A stretch of DNA of 64,000 nucleotides from an uncultured Eubacterium sp. (GTDB taxonomy: Bacteria > Bacillota > Clostridia > Lachnospirales > Lachnospiraceae): the NCBI GenBank assembly GCA_910583555.1, contig CAJTXO010000008.1:29455-93454 (forward strand). Direction: 5' to 3'. Made by a program: the position numbers and the translations under genes. The notes under the pieces are model-generated. The model made no database searches and was not told the DNA's origin. It saw nothing but the letters and a program-made list of their open reading frames with translations. Below, piece after piece: positions 43,894-53,932 of this stretch (positions are counted from its first letter, which is position 1; every line of letters begins with the position of its first letter).

Positions 43894-44952
43894 CTATCTT
43901 ACCCTCTTTACTAACAAGTCTGCCACGTCCGTCAGGTCTGCGACAACATCCACCACGCCCGCCTGGGCTACGGAGCGCGGCATACCATAAACCACGCACG
44001 TCTCCTTGCTCTGGCCCACCGTGTAGACGTCTTTTACCTGTTTCAACTGCAACAGTCCCTTCGTCGCGTCGCTCCCCATGCCGGTCAGCACCGCGCAGAT
44101 GATCTTTTTATATCCCGATTCCACCAAGGATTCCAGAAAAATATCCGCGCACGGGCGAAGTCCGTTCCTCGCCGGTTCTTTGCTCACGGCAAACCGGTGT
44201 CCCTTACTTCCGACGGTTTCCAGACGCAGCTGGTTTCCCCCTTTCGCCACATAAACAATATTATTTTGCAAAACAATCCCGTCCGCTGCCTCCATCACCC
44301 TGCACGGACTCATCTCATTGAGCCGATCCGCCAGCGATCCGGTAAAACCTTCCGGCATATGCTGGACTACTACGACCGGACACCCGACATTCTCAGGTAT
44401 CAAAGGGATCACAGACTGGAGTGCCTTTGGCCCGCCCGTGGAAGAGGCAATAAAGATCAGCTTATCGCGCACATCCCCGGACAGTATCATACCTCTATCT
44501 TTCTTTATCACGGATCTGGTCTTCATCGGACGCTTCTGCATACCATTCAACGGATGGTTCAGACGAAACGCGCACTGAATCTTTTCATGGAGCTGGTTTG
44601 CAAACTCCACCCGCCCGTTCGGCCCTCCTGGTTTTTTCACAAAATCATAGGCCCCTAATTCCAATGCCCGCAATGTCTCTGCTGTACTCTGACTGGCGAT
44701 CGAACTCACGATCAATACCGGTATTTTGTACTCGCACCGGTTCAGATACTCCAAAAAACCGACCCCGTTCAATTTCGGCATATTGATATCGAGTAAAATC
44801 AGGTCATACTGATTTCCCTCTTTCAGAAGCTGTATGGCCACATAACCATTTTCGGCAGTATCCGCAACACATACACCAGATTCTTTTTCTATTATAGCAG
44901 ACATCATGTTTCTCATAAGTGCAGAGTCATCAATTAATAAAATTTTTTTCAT
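43894..44952 (-). CDS. cheB: Chemoreceptor methylesterase/deamidase CheB
   Basis: 352 residues. The N-terminal receiver has Asp55 (LLDINMP). The C-terminal methylesterase shows Ser in IASSTGGPKAL, His in VVVQHMPEGFT and Asp in TGMGSDATKG. CheA-dependent phosphorylation turns on demethylation of receptors. Its counterpart cheR is not in the window. It lies between the PilZ gene and cheA. Confidence 0.97.
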   Translation of the reverse strand: MKKILLIDDSALMRNMMSAIIEKESGVCVADTAENGYVAIQLLKEGNQYDLILLDINMPKLNGVGFLEYLNRCEYKIPVLIVSSIASQSTAETLRALELGAYDFVKKPGGPNGRVEFANQLHEKIQCAFRLNHPLNGMQKRPMKTRSVIKKDRGMILSGDVRDKLIFIASSTGGPKALQSVIPLIPENVGCPVVVVQHMPEGFTGSLADRLNEMSPCRVMEAADGIVLQNNIVYVAKGGNQLRLETVGSKGHRFAVSKEPARNGLRPCADIFLESLVESGYKKIICAVLTGMGSDATKGLLQLKQVKDVYTVGQSKETCVVYGMPRSVAQAGVVDVVADLTDVADLLVKRVR

Positions 44953-44976
44953 GATGGGAAAAATAATTCCTTTCTC

Positions 44977-45801
44977 TCAATCTTCTTTCTCTTCCTGCTG
45001 CATCTCCTGTAACATCGCCTGTTGTGTTTCCTGATGCCATCCCCATCGGTTTTTGATCCTTCTTCGCTGTTCCTCAAACACATACTTTACGACAAGTTCC
45101 TGTTTTTCCTTTTCTATCTCATAAAACTCGCACCGCAGCTCGATCTCACTCATTCCGTCAAAGGAAATATCCGCCACGGCAACAACTTTCGCCATACAAC
45201 AAAAAGAAACCGTTCTCTCCTCAAACTTAAGGGGAAACGATACTTCCACGATACGGTTCGGTTCTATTCTCTTACTGCACTGGAATCTCACGCCGCCGCC
45301 GCTGATATCCGTAAGCATACCCCTGTCCCAGTCTCCCAGGTAGCTTTCCAGCTTCGTGAGATACATCTCCATCGTCTCGGCATCTTCAAACTCATGGGTA
45401 CGGATAAAATCACGGAGCGCCTTTTCCTCATCTGAAATGATGCGGTAGCGCATCTTGATCGTACAGTCCAGACGGAAAAACTGCCGGCGCTGGAACTTCT
45501 CCAGCGGGGTAAGTAATTCCACCTCCACGACAAAGACCTTTCCCTCGCGGAAACGCCGCAGGATCCTCGCCTTTGTCTTATAGAGTTCCGTAGACGTGTA
45601 AATACAAAATTCATACTCGTCTCCGACCTGTACGGGAATGAGCCGGCTCTCAAACATCGGCGCGGAAATCCGGAGTGACCTTTTTCCGTCATAATCAAGT
45701 ATACTGCTCACATATGTATTTTCAGACAGTTTTCTACGCACCGCGCTCTTCACATGCGTCATATCAATTCGATCACCTATGTTAATAACCCTTTTCTGCA
45801 T
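44977..45801 (-). CDS. PilZ-domain flagellar brake protein (YpfA/YcgR type)
   Basis: 274 residues. An N-terminal YcgR-like domain (about 1-100) is followed by a PilZ domain. The c-di-GMP motifs are complete: RRQFFR near residue 108 and DISGGGV near residue 165. Proteins of this type bind c-di-GMP and slow the motor via MotA (YpfA/DgrA in Bacillus). A Gln/Glu-rich C-terminal tail ends the protein. Encoded between flhG and cheB, it ties the flagellum to c-di-GMP signals, which the GGDEF protein of this window could provide. Confidence 0.9.
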   Translation of the reverse strand: MQKRVINIGDRIDMTHVKSAVRRKLSENTYVSSILDYDGKRSLRISAPMFESRLIPVQVGDEYEFCIYTSTELYKTKARILRRFREGKVFVVEVELLTPLEKFQRRQFFRLDCTIKMRYRIISDEEKALRDFIRTHEFEDAETMEMYLTKLESYLGDWDRGMLTDISGGGVRFQCSKRIEPNRIVEVSFPLKFEERTVSFCCMAKVVAVADISFDGMSEIELRCEFYEIEKEKQELVVKYVFEEQRRRIKNRWGWHQETQQAMLQEMQQEEKED

Positions 45802-45845
45802 CCATTCCTCTCCTATCTGCTATCAAACATTCCCGCATCCGGGTA

Positions 45846-46733
45846 TCACTTCATAAACTTCATGCGGATCACACTGGAAAATAATTTCGCGATCCCCACA
45901 TGCTCTTCCTTCTCTACCGGCTGATCATCCAGCAATAACGCGATACGCTTCACCGCTTTGGCACTATCCGCCGACGGATTGCTGATGCTGACGGGCGCCT
46001 GACGCATCACCGCCTGCTGCATATTCCTATCATATGGCACTGTTCCTAAAAATTCCACTTCAATATCCAAAAATTTTCTCGCCACCACACCAAGTTTCTC
46101 AAAAAGTTCCTCTGCCTCCCATTCCTCCCTCACCTGGTTCGCCACCATTTTAACAACGGTATGGTTCGGCTGGTAGGCAGCTTTCCGATTTAACAGTTTC
46201 ATCAGCGCGTATGCGTCAGTGATCGAGGTCGGTTCCGGAGTAGCTACGAGAAGGATCTCATCGCTTGCCGCCACAAAATCCAAAACTGTATCGTTGACGC
46301 CCGCTCCTGTATCCACAATAATGACATCTGCCGCCCGGTCCAGGTCATCCAGCTTCCGGATAAGGGAAAACACCTGCTCGCGCGTAAGGTTCGCCAATTC
46401 GTGGATCCCGGAACCACCGGAAATAAAACCGATATCTTCCGGTCCGTCGGTAACGACATCCCTCACCGTTTTTCCGCGGTACATCAGATCCGCCAGCGTA
46501 TAACTGGGCCGGATACCGAGCATGATCTCAATGTTCGCCAGACCGAAATCGGCATCGAAGATGAGAACGCGCTTTCCCAAACGGCTAAGCTGCACGGCGA
46601 GGTTTACGGTCAGGCTGCTCTTACCGACGCCGCCTTTTCCGCTCGTCACCGCGATAACCCTCGCGTTTCTCTGCGTTACGGGCTGTACGTCACTTTTACT
46701 GATAATATTCCTCAATCGTTCCGCCTGATCCAC
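45846..46733 (-). CDS. flhG: Flagellum site-determining MinD/ParA-like ATPase FlhG (YlxH)
   Basis: 295 residues with the deviant Walker A SGKGGVGKSSLT near residue 33 and VIIVDTGAG as Walker B. The N-terminal 20 residues carry a DQAERLRNIIS helix typical of FlhG, which stimulates the FlhF GTPase. It sets number and place of flagella and contacts FliM/FliY. It overlaps flhF by one base. Confidence 0.95.
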   Translation of the reverse strand: MDQAERLRNIISKSDVQPVTQRNARVIAVTSGKGGVGKSSLTVNLAVQLSRLGKRVLIFDADFGLANIEIMLGIRPSYTLADLMYRGKTVRDVVTDGPEDIGFISGGSGIHELANLTREQVFSLIRKLDDLDRAADVIIVDTGAGVNDTVLDFVAASDEILLVATPEPTSITDAYALMKLLNRKAAYQPNHTVVKMVANQVREEWEAEELFEKLGVVARKFLDIEVEFLGTVPYDRNMQQAVMRQAPVSISNPSADSAKAVKRIALLLDDQPVEKEEHVGIAKLFSSVIRMKFMK

Positions 46734-48004
46734 TACGACTTACCTCCTAATAATTTCTTCGCGATCTTCTGGGCATCTACCTTTCCGATATCATCGGGAA
46801 CATTTTGCCCCCACGTCACATAAGACAGCGGCCGGTTCGTGTGTATCCGCATATTCAGCATGACCCCGGCCGAAGAAGTCTCATCTAATTTCGTAAAGAT
46901 CAGGCTGTAATCCGTAATTTTGGAGTAGACGTCCGAAATCTGCTTTAAATCGCTGCACTTCGTAGCCGCGTTCAACACGAGATATACTTCCCGCTTCGAG
47001 ATCGGAACCTGCTCGAGCAGGCGGGACAATTCATCGAGCTGCTCTTTATTTTTATGGGAACAGCCTGCCGTATCGATCAGGCACAGATCATACTGATCCA
47101 ATTCCTCCAGCATCTCTCCCAGTTCCTCCGGACGGTACACGACGCTGAGTGGTACGCTTAAAATATTGGCATAGGTCTTCAACTGCTCAACCGCGGCGAT
47201 CCGGTACGTGTCCGCTGTCACGAGGGCAATATTCATTTTCTTCTCCAGCTTCAGCTTTGAGGCGATCTTTGCGACCGTAGTCGTTTTTCCTACACCGGTA
47301 GAACCAAGTAGGAACACGTATTTCGCGCCAGATTCTTCCACATCTTCCAACAGATAAGGCTGTCCTGTCATGAGAATGATCTTTTGATAGATCGCTCCTA
47401 AAATCTGATCCAGCGCCGCGTCCTTCGGCAGCGAACGGTCGATTTCTCCCATCAGCTGGTCAACGATCGAGGACTCCACCTCACTCTGCACCATCTGTTT
47501 GCGGATCAGATCTTTGCACGCATCTGCCTTGTTCTTTTCTTTGGACTCTGCCTCCTGTTGTTCCGGCTCGTCGGACGGCTTTTCATCCTTCTCTTCCACC
47601 GCGTGCTTTTTCTCTTCCTCTACTTTTTCCGAAATCTGTTTTTCGATCATTTTCTGCAGGCTGTTCAGTTTTTCTTCTATGACAGCCACATTTTTCGCAT
47701 CCTCGTTTTGTGCTTCCCCATGTTCATCCGCCACGATATCGGGCACAAATTTCGGAGCGGTAAGATCCAGTCTCGCCCCCGCGCGTTCGGAATCCTTCTC
47801 TTCCCTGTCTCCGCTCTCCGCATCGTAGACGATATTTTCATCCAGCGCGGCTGTCACCTCGACCTTTCCCTTGACAAAAAGCCTGGAAAGCCCTTTCGGC
47901 TGGACTTTTTTTATATTCATGACAATGGCGCCCGATCCGAGCTCCTCCTTTGCCATCTCGATTGCTTCTTTTTCCGTTTTCGCCAGAAATTTCTTAATGA
48001 TCAT
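46733..48004 (-). CDS. flhF: Flagellar SRP-like GTPase FlhF
   Basis: 423 residues. The basic N-terminal domain (1-70) and an acidic linker (70-170) precede the NG domains. G1 is LGSTGVGKTTTVAKIA, G3 DTAGCSHKN and G4 TKLDE. FlhF recruits early flagellar parts to the right place. Its start overlaps the flhA stop (ATGA) and its stop overlaps the flhG start. Confidence 0.96.
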   Translation of the reverse strand: MIIKKFLAKTEKEAIEMAKEELGSGAIVMNIKKVQPKGLSRLFVKGKVEVTAALDENIVYDAESGDREEKDSERAGARLDLTAPKFVPDIVADEHGEAQNEDAKNVAVIEEKLNSLQKMIEKQISEKVEEEKKHAVEEKDEKPSDEPEQQEAESKEKNKADACKDLIRKQMVQSEVESSIVDQLMGEIDRSLPKDAALDQILGAIYQKIILMTGQPYLLEDVEESGAKYVFLLGSTGVGKTTTVAKIASKLKLEKKMNIALVTADTYRIAAVEQLKTYANILSVPLSVVYRPEELGEMLEELDQYDLCLIDTAGCSHKNKEQLDELSRLLEQVPISKREVYLVLNAATKCSDLKQISDVYSKITDYSLIFTKLDETSSAGVMLNMRIHTNRPLSYVTWGQNVPDDIGKVDAQKIAKKLLGGKS

Positions 48005-50037
48005 TCTACCGTCACCATCCCAACTGATTGAAGTTCTACGTCTGAATCAATCTCATTATAAGACAAAACATGCAGGTTTTTAAACTGCTCCATCGTCAGG
48101 TGCTTAAAATACATCCTCACGATCGGCGATGTAATAATGATCTGCGTCCGGCCAAGTTCTTCCAGCTTTCCGCTCTCTTCCTGCAGGGATTCCATAAGCT
48201 GGGCGGAGTAATCCGGATCAATGGCCAGATAAGAACCCTGCTCCGTCTGTTTCACGGCATTCATGATCTCCTGCTCCACCTTCGGGTCAAGCGTGATCAC
48301 GCTCGTTGCCTCGTTCTGTGTAAAATATTTATTCGAAATCGCGCGTTTGAGATTCTGTCTCGCGTATTCGGTCAAAATATCCGCGTCGTGCGTCGTCGGC
48401 GCATAATCCGCCAGCGTCTCAAATATCGTGATCAAGTCGCGGATCGAAATACCTTCCATCAGAAGGTTCTGCAATACTTTCTGGATTTCACCGACACTGA
48501 GCATCTTCGGCACAAGTTCAGAAATCAGCGTCTCATTCGCCTCTTTCACATTGTCGATCAAATTCTGTACATCCTGTCTCGTCAGCAGTTCATGTAAGTT
48601 GCTGCGGATGATTTCCATCAGATGCGTGGCAATGATCGACGGCGGATCGACAACCGTATAACCTAGCGACTCGGCGCGCTCGCGCTGCCCCTCCGTGATC
48701 CAGATCGCCGGCAGATGGAACGACGGCTCAAACGTCGGGATACCGGTGAGTTCTTCCTCGACATATCCCGGATTCATCGCCATATAGTGATCAAAGAGGA
48801 TCTCTCCCTCGCTGACGGGAACACCCTTGATCTTTATGACATACTGGTTCGGGTTTAGCTGTATGTTATCGCGCAGACGGATCATCGGCACGACACAGCC
48901 AAGTTCCAGCGCGATCTGCCGTCGGATCATAACGACTCGGTCGAGGAGGTCGCCGCCCTGATTGACATCGGCCAGCGGAATGATACCGTAGCCGAATTCC
49001 AGTTCGATCGAGTCCACTTTCAGAAGGGAAGTGACATTTTCCGGCCGTCTTATCTCCTCCGCCGACTCTTCCTCTTCATTCACTTCCATATCGGTCTCCT
49101 CCATCTCAAGCTCATTCATGATCATGCGTGACACGACGATGAAGAAAACGCCATAACCACAGAAAATAACAATATTCATCGGCGTGAACAGACCGAGTCC
49201 GATCAGTGCGAAGCCAACGATCATAAGCACCTTCGGCGTACTGAGCAATTGTTTCTGCAAAATACCGCCAATGTCCGCCTCCTTCGATCCTTTCGTCACA
49301 AGGACACCGGTCGCCAGCGAGATCATGAGCGATGGGATCTGGCTCGTAAGTCCGTCACCGATCGTGAGGATCGAGTAGCTCTGCAGGGCCGCCTCCGCTT
49401 CCATGCCATTCATCAGAATACCGATGGCAAGACCGCCGATAAAGTTGATGACTGTGATGATCAGTCCCGCGGTGGCATCTCCTTTTACGTACTTGGTAGC
49501 ACCATCCATTGCGCCGAAAAACGCCGATTCCGACTGGATCTTTTCCCTCCGGTCTTTTGCCTCTTCGTCAGTGATCGCTCCGGTATTCAGGTCAGCGTCG
49601 ATCGCCATCTGTTTACCGGGCATCGCATCGAGTGTAAACCGGGCCGTAACCTCGGATACACGCTCGGAACCTTTATTGATGACCATGAGCTGAACGATGA
49701 TCAGGATCAGGAACACAACGGCACCGACCACAAGATTACCGCCGCCCACGAAATTACCAAATGTGCTTACGACATTTCCCGCTTCCCCTCTCAGAAGGAT
49801 ATTTCTCGTCGAACTCACGTTGAGCGCAAGACGGAACAGTGTCGTCAAAAGCAGCAGCGTCGGAAACGATGACATATCAAGCGGCTCTCTGGCAAACAAC
49901 GCACTGAACAGCGTCAGCATGGATATGGCAATATTCGCCGTAAACAATATATCCAGCAATACCAGTGGAACCGGAATGATCATACATAAAATCGGTATCA
50001 AAACAAAGCATCCCAATATGATGTCCTGCTTTCTCAT
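48001..50037 (-). CDS. flhA: Flagellar type III export gate protein FlhA
   Basis: 678 residues. Eight membrane helices lie in residues 10-320, with the conserved FHIPEP-type region seen as MPGKQMAIDADLNTGAI. The cytoplasmic domain (about 345-678) receives chaperone-substrate complexes and carries PPSIIATHLMEIIRSNLHELLTRQDVQ. It has its own predicted promoter in the 63-base gap after flhB. Confidence 0.97.
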   Translation of the reverse strand: MRKQDIILGCFVLIPILCMIIPVPLVLLDILFTANIAISMLTLFSALFAREPLDMSSFPTLLLLTTLFRLALNVSSTRNILLRGEAGNVVSTFGNFVGGGNLVVGAVVFLILIIVQLMVINKGSERVSEVTARFTLDAMPGKQMAIDADLNTGAITDEEAKDRREKIQSESAFFGAMDGATKYVKGDATAGLIITVINFIGGLAIGILMNGMEAEAALQSYSILTIGDGLTSQIPSLMISLATGVLVTKGSKEADIGGILQKQLLSTPKVLMIVGFALIGLGLFTPMNIVIFCGYGVFFIVVSRMIMNELEMEETDMEVNEEEESAEEIRRPENVTSLLKVDSIELEFGYGIIPLADVNQGGDLLDRVVMIRRQIALELGCVVPMIRLRDNIQLNPNQYVIKIKGVPVSEGEILFDHYMAMNPGYVEEELTGIPTFEPSFHLPAIWITEGQRERAESLGYTVVDPPSIIATHLMEIIRSNLHELLTRQDVQNLIDNVKEANETLISELVPKMLSVGEIQKVLQNLLMEGISIRDLITIFETLADYAPTTHDADILTEYARQNLKRAISNKYFTQNEATSVITLDPKVEQEIMNAVKQTEQGSYLAIDPDYSAQLMESLQEESGKLEELGRTQIIITSPIVRMYFKHLTMEQFKNLHVLSYNEIDSDVELQSVGMVTVE

Positions 50038-50069
50038 GTCCGTTCCACCTCCAAGTCTTTCTTCTTTCT

Positions 50070-50098
50070 ATTATAATCTTTTTTTGCAAATTTCACAA
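50070..50098 (-). promoter_or_regulatory. Predicted internal sigma-A promoter before flhA
   Basis: TTGTGA (50093-50098) and consensus TATAAT (50070-50075) are 17 bases apart on the minus strand in the flhB-flhA gap. It could support a separate flhA-flhF-flhG-che transcript. Confidence 0.6.
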
Positions 50099-50100
50099 TC

Positions 50101-51198
50101 TTAAATTTTTCCCTGTATACTATAAACATAAGCGAGTACCTCCGCCACCATCTGATATAATTCCGGCGGGATCTGGTCCCCAATCTCCACATTGTAATAC
50201 AACATACGCGCGAGCGGCTTATTTTCCACGATTTCAACACGGTTTTGCCGCGCGGTGTTTTTAATCTTTTCCGCCAGATAATCGGCTCCCTTCGCCAGCA
50301 CGACCGGCGCTTCCCCCAGCGATTTGTCATATTTTATCGCGATCGCCAGATGGGTCGGGTTAGTGATGACGACATCCGCCTCCGGGACGCTCTGCATCAT
50401 ACGCCTGCGGGACGCCTCCTGCATCTTGCTGCGGATCCTTCCTTTGATCTGCGGATTTCCCTCTGTGTTCTTATACTCGTCCTTCACTTCCTGCTTTGTC
50501 ATCTTCATGTCATTTTTAAATTTTCTTTTCTGATAATAAAAATCGACAGCAGCCAGTATCATAAAGACGATACTGATCTTAAACCCCACGGCGATGACCG
50601 TATCTACGATGAGCAGTACCGCCGCCCACAGATCGAGCTGGTAAATATTCGTAACGAGCCCCCACTCGTCTTTGAGGGAAGAATACACGACATAAAACAG
50701 GACGCCGAGCTTTGCTACGGATTTAAAAAGATCAAACAGCTTATCTTTGGAAAACATCTTCTTAAAACCAGAAAAAGGATTTATTTTCGACATTTTGGGT
50801 TTCAGCGGTTTCATCGTCGGTTTCCACTTGACCTGCACGACGTTCACGACAAAAGCCGCGATCAGCGTCAGCGCCAGGATCGGCCCCGCTGTCAAAAGGA
50901 TCTCCCGTCCGGCCAGCGCGAGCGCCTGCATCGAACGCCCCATCGTAAAATCACCGGCAAACTCACTCAGATTCCCGAAATACATGCGAAATGTGCCATG
51001 CATGCGGTCACTGATAAATCCACCGAAAACTTTGAGGCACGCGAACATCAGGAGCAATAGCACTGCCACTCCGACATCCTGGCTTTTCGCCACCTGGCCT
51101 TCTTTTCTGGCATCATCCAGTTTTTTCGGTGTGGCGTCTTCTGTCTTCTCCCCGCTCTCGCCATCTTTGGCAAAAAACTGAAGATTGTACGGTATCAT
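50101..51198 (-). CDS. flhB: Flagellar export switch protein FlhB
   Basis: 365 residues. Four membrane helices in the first 220 residues are followed by a cytoplasmic domain with the autocleavage site NPTH (near 275). The N-terminal EDATPKKLDDARKEGQVAKSQDV is the family signature. It switches export from hook to filament substrates together with FliK. Encoded separately from fliR. Confidence 0.97.
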   Translation of the reverse strand: MIPYNLQFFAKDGESGEKTEDATPKKLDDARKEGQVAKSQDVGVAVLLLLMFACLKVFGGFISDRMHGTFRMYFGNLSEFAGDFTMGRSMQALALAGREILLTAGPILALTLIAAFVVNVVQVKWKPTMKPLKPKMSKINPFSGFKKMFSKDKLFDLFKSVAKLGVLFYVVYSSLKDEWGLVTNIYQLDLWAAVLLIVDTVIAVGFKISIVFMILAAVDFYYQKRKFKNDMKMTKQEVKDEYKNTEGNPQIKGRIRSKMQEASRRRMMQSVPEADVVITNPTHLAIAIKYDKSLGEAPVVLAKGADYLAEKIKNTARQNRVEIVENKPLARMLYYNVEIGDQIPPELYQMVAEVLAYVYSIQGKI

Positions 51199-51214
51199 TT
51201 ACAAATCCCCTCCG

Positions 51215-51985
51215 CTAAGGCGTAAACGACTGGTAAACGTCCAATACGACCTCTTTCATTTTCCCAAAAACAAAATCGGCAATCACAGGTATCGTCGGAA
51301 CGAGAATGACCAAAAGCAAAATACCGACGAGAACTTTTACCTGCATACCGACAACAAACATGTTCATCTGAGGCGCCGCCCGCGACAAAACGCCGAGAAC
51401 GACATTTATGACAAGCATACAGGCGAAGATCGGCAGCACGATACGAAATCCGATCATAAAGTAATTTGCCATAAATTCAATCGCCATATTCGTAACATCC
51501 CCGCTGAACACGGCCTGTCCGACATTAAAATACCGGAATGTGTCGAGGATCGCCCGGATGATATAATGATGCATATTTGATACGATGAGAATGAGCATAA
51601 CAAGGTACGTATACATATTTCCTGTCACCGTAACCTGTATGTTCGTGATCGGATCAAACATGCTCGCCATCGAAAAACCCATTTCCATATCAATCAGCTG
51701 TCCGGCAAACGAAACAATATACATACATATATTGCACATAAAACCAAGGATGAGCCCGACAGCACATTCTTTCAGTAAAAGTCCGGAAAAACCGATGATC
51801 CCTGTGTACTCAACCTCCACAGCCGGAATCGTCTGGATCGCAATGATCGCCAGCACCATACTGACAATGGCTTTCCACTTTGTCGGGATCGTCTGGTAAT
51901 TAAAAAACGGAGCTGCCACTACAAAAGAGGAGATACGAACGAGAACGAGAAGATAAAACTCAAGATCTTCCACTGTAAAATTCAT
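51215..51985 (-). CDS. fliR: Flagellar export gate protein FliR
   Basis: 256 residues with about six membrane helices. Recognised by the N-terminal pattern LVLVRISSFVVAAPFFNYQTIP and GFMCNICMYIVSFAGQLIDMEMGFSMASMFDP. It forms the export gate with FliP and FliQ. It lies between fliQ and flhB. Confidence 0.96.
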   Translation of the reverse strand: MNFTVEDLEFYLLVLVRISSFVVAAPFFNYQTIPTKWKAIVSMVLAIIAIQTIPAVEVEYTGIIGFSGLLLKECAVGLILGFMCNICMYIVSFAGQLIDMEMGFSMASMFDPITNIQVTVTGNMYTYLVMLILIVSNMHHYIIRAILDTFRYFNVGQAVFSGDVTNMAIEFMANYFMIGFRIVLPIFACMLVINVVLGVLSRAAPQMNMFVVGMQVKVLVGILLLVILVPTIPVIADFVFGKMKEVVLDVYQSFTP

Positions 51986-52012
51986 ACGGATTCCTCCTTA
52001 CTGTGAGTTCTC

Positions 52013-52282
52013 TCATTTGACCAATACGGAAAAACTCTCACAGAGCAGCTGCAAAAACTCCACGCAGTTACTCATGATCCAGCTGCCCGTCAGCATAAGG
52101 ACGATAAAAATAGCAAGCAGTTTCGGCACAAACGTAAGTGTCTGTTCCTGAATGGACGTGACAGTCTGAAAAATACTGATAACCAGACCTACGATCAGGG
52201 AAACAAGCAACAATGGCGCGGAACATTTGATGATCACCCACACCATTCTCGACGAAATCTCCGCCACATCTGTTTCTGTCAT
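52013..52282 (-). CDS. fliQ: Flagellar export gate protein FliQ
   Basis: 89 residues with two membrane helices, the standard FliQ size. VGLVISIFQTVTSIQEQTLTFVPK is the conserved loop and helix of the family. It sits between fliP and fliR. Confidence 0.96.
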   Translation of the reverse strand: MTETDVAEISSRMVWVIIKCSAPLLLVSLIVGLVISIFQTVTSIQEQTLTFVPKLLAIFIVLMLTGSWIMSNCVEFLQLLCESFSVLVK

Positions 52283-52326
52283 AGGATCCGCCTCCTTCCC
52301 CTTCTATGCTGATATGAAGTCCTCAG

Positions 52327-53178
52327 CTAATAAAAAGTCCTCACGACCTGCCCGATCACGAGATCCCAGCCGTCCGCCAGCACAAACAGCAGAATCTTAA
52401 ACGGCATGGAAATCGTCGTCGGCGGCAGCATCATCATACCCATTGACATAAGGGTGGACGCCACGACCATATCGATCACGATAAACGGCAGATAGATCAA
52501 AAATCCCATGATAAACGCCTGTCTGAGTTCGCTGATCATAAAGGCCGGAAGCAGAACGACGGTCGGGATGTCCCCCTCCGAGTCGATCTGCCGGTCCTTT
52601 CCCTCGATTTCCAGAAAAAGTTTGAGATCCGAGCGGTTCGTCTGGTCAAACATGAAATCCCGGATCGGTTTTAAACCGGCGTTGAGCGCCTCTTCCTGTG
52701 TCAACTGCCCCTGTTCGAACGGCTGCACGCAATTGGTGTTGATATCCGCTATGACAGGTGACATGATAAACAGCGTCAAAAACAACGCGAGCCCGGTTAA
52801 CACCTGGTTGGGCGGCGTCGTCTGCGCCCCGAGCGCGGAGCGCACAAAATGCAGCACCACGATGATCCGCGTAAACGAAGTCATCATAATGACGATCGAA
52901 GGTGCCAGCGATAAAACCGTCAAAACAAGAAGCATCTGTAAGCTCGCTGACAAACTGGTGCTTCCTGCATTTGAGGAAATATTAAATTCAAATTTGTCAG
53001 GATCCGACGGATCACTGACACCGCCAGTCGAACTGCCCCCGATCTCATCTACACTCGAATCAGACCGAACCGGTGCCGCCTGTGTAATTGCACCACAAAA
53101 AAAGGTCAATATGCATAGTACTGTAAATAGAGACACTCCTTTGCATACAATTGAAAACCATCTCTTATGTGTTCTCAT
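52327..53178 (-). CDS. fliP: Flagellar export gate protein FliP
   Basis: 283 residues. A cleavable signal peptide (about 1-35, ending TQAAP) is followed by an acidic/Ser-rich mature start and four membrane helices. Conserved parts are MMTSFTRIIVVLHFVRSALG, PPNQVLTGLALFLT and the C-terminal GMMMLPPTTISMPFKI. FliP is the core ring of the export gate. Confidence 0.97.
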   Translation of the reverse strand: MRTHKRWFSIVCKGVSLFTVLCILTFFCGAITQAAPVRSDSSVDEIGGSSTGGVSDPSDPDKFEFNISSNAGSTSLSASLQMLLVLTVLSLAPSIVIMMTSFTRIIVVLHFVRSALGAQTTPPNQVLTGLALFLTLFIMSPVIADINTNCVQPFEQGQLTQEEALNAGLKPIRDFMFDQTNRSDLKLFLEIEGKDRQIDSEGDIPTVVLLPAFMISELRQAFIMGFLIYLPFIVIDMVVASTLMSMGMMMLPPTTISMPFKILLFVLADGWDLVIGQVVRTFY

Positions 53179-53193
53179 AATACCAACCTTTTC

Positions 53194-53559
53194 TCACTTT
53201 TTGTCTTCCTTCTTTTTCACCCTGGATACAACTTTGCCCATCACTTCCCTGAACGAAACGTCTGGCACCGCCGCACCCGGTTTCTGCAGATCCAACTGTT
53301 CTTCCTCCAGAGCAGTGAGAAACGTAATATTTTCCTTCGTCACGCCGATGGAATAATACCGATCACCCAGCTGGATGATCTGGACATATTTATTCGGTGC
53401 GATCTTAAACGTCTCGATCACTTTGATATTACTGGAAGAGGACTGGATCGCGCCTGACCTGGCAATCCACTTTGTCGCATAATATGTCGCAGCCAGCACG
53501 AGTATGAAAACAACTACCATGCCGAGAAGCTGCAGTATATTATTTCCCATATTAGCCAA
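53194..53559 (-). CDS. fliO: Flagellar biosynthesis protein FliO/FliZ
   Basis: 121 residues. An N-terminal membrane helix (about 8-28) is followed by the FliO domain (IKVIETFKIAPNKYVQIIQLGDRYYSIGVTKENI). It assists FliP assembly. It overlaps the end of cheY by eight bases and ends with a Lys-rich tail. Confidence 0.92.
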   Translation of the reverse strand: MANMGNNILQLLGMVVVFILVLAATYYATKWIARSGAIQSSSSNIKVIETFKIAPNKYVQIIQLGDRYYSIGVTKENITFLTALEEEQLDLQKPGAAVPDVSFREVMGKVVSRVKKKEDKK

Positions 53560-53914
53560 TTGCTTTCTTCACCGCTTCTAATACACGGTCCGCCTGGAAC
53601 GGCTTAACAATAAAGTCTTTCGCGCCCGACTGAATGGATTCGATAACCATAGCCTGCTGGCCCATCGCAGAACACATAATGATATTTGCGCCTGCATCTG
53701 ACTCTTTGATCTTCTTTAAAGCCTGAATACCATCCATCTCCGGCATCGTAATATCCATCATGACTAAATCCGGTTTCGTTTCGTTGTACTTCTCAACTGC
53801 AACCAAACCATTCTCCGCTTCCCCGGCCACATCATAGCCGTTCTTTGTTAAAATGTCTTTAATCATGACTCTCATAAATGCTGCATCATCACATATTAAA
53901 ACACTTTTTGCCAT
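53552..53914 (-). CDS. cheY: Chemotaxis response regulator CheY
   Basis: 120 residues, receiver only. Acidic pair Asp9/Asp10, phosphorylation site Asp54 (MMDITMP), Ser in CSAMGQQ and Lys in VKPFQ are present. CheY-P binds FliM and FliY at the switch. It lies between fliY and fliO, as in Bacillus. Confidence 0.97.
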   Translation of the reverse strand: MAKSVLICDDAAFMRVMIKDILTKNGYDVAGEAENGLVAVEKYNETKPDLVMMDITMPEMDGIQALKKIKESDAGANIIMCSAMGQQAMVIESIQSGAKDFIVKPFQADRVLEAVKKAIG

Positions 53915-53932
53915 TGTTATTCTCCTCCGTGA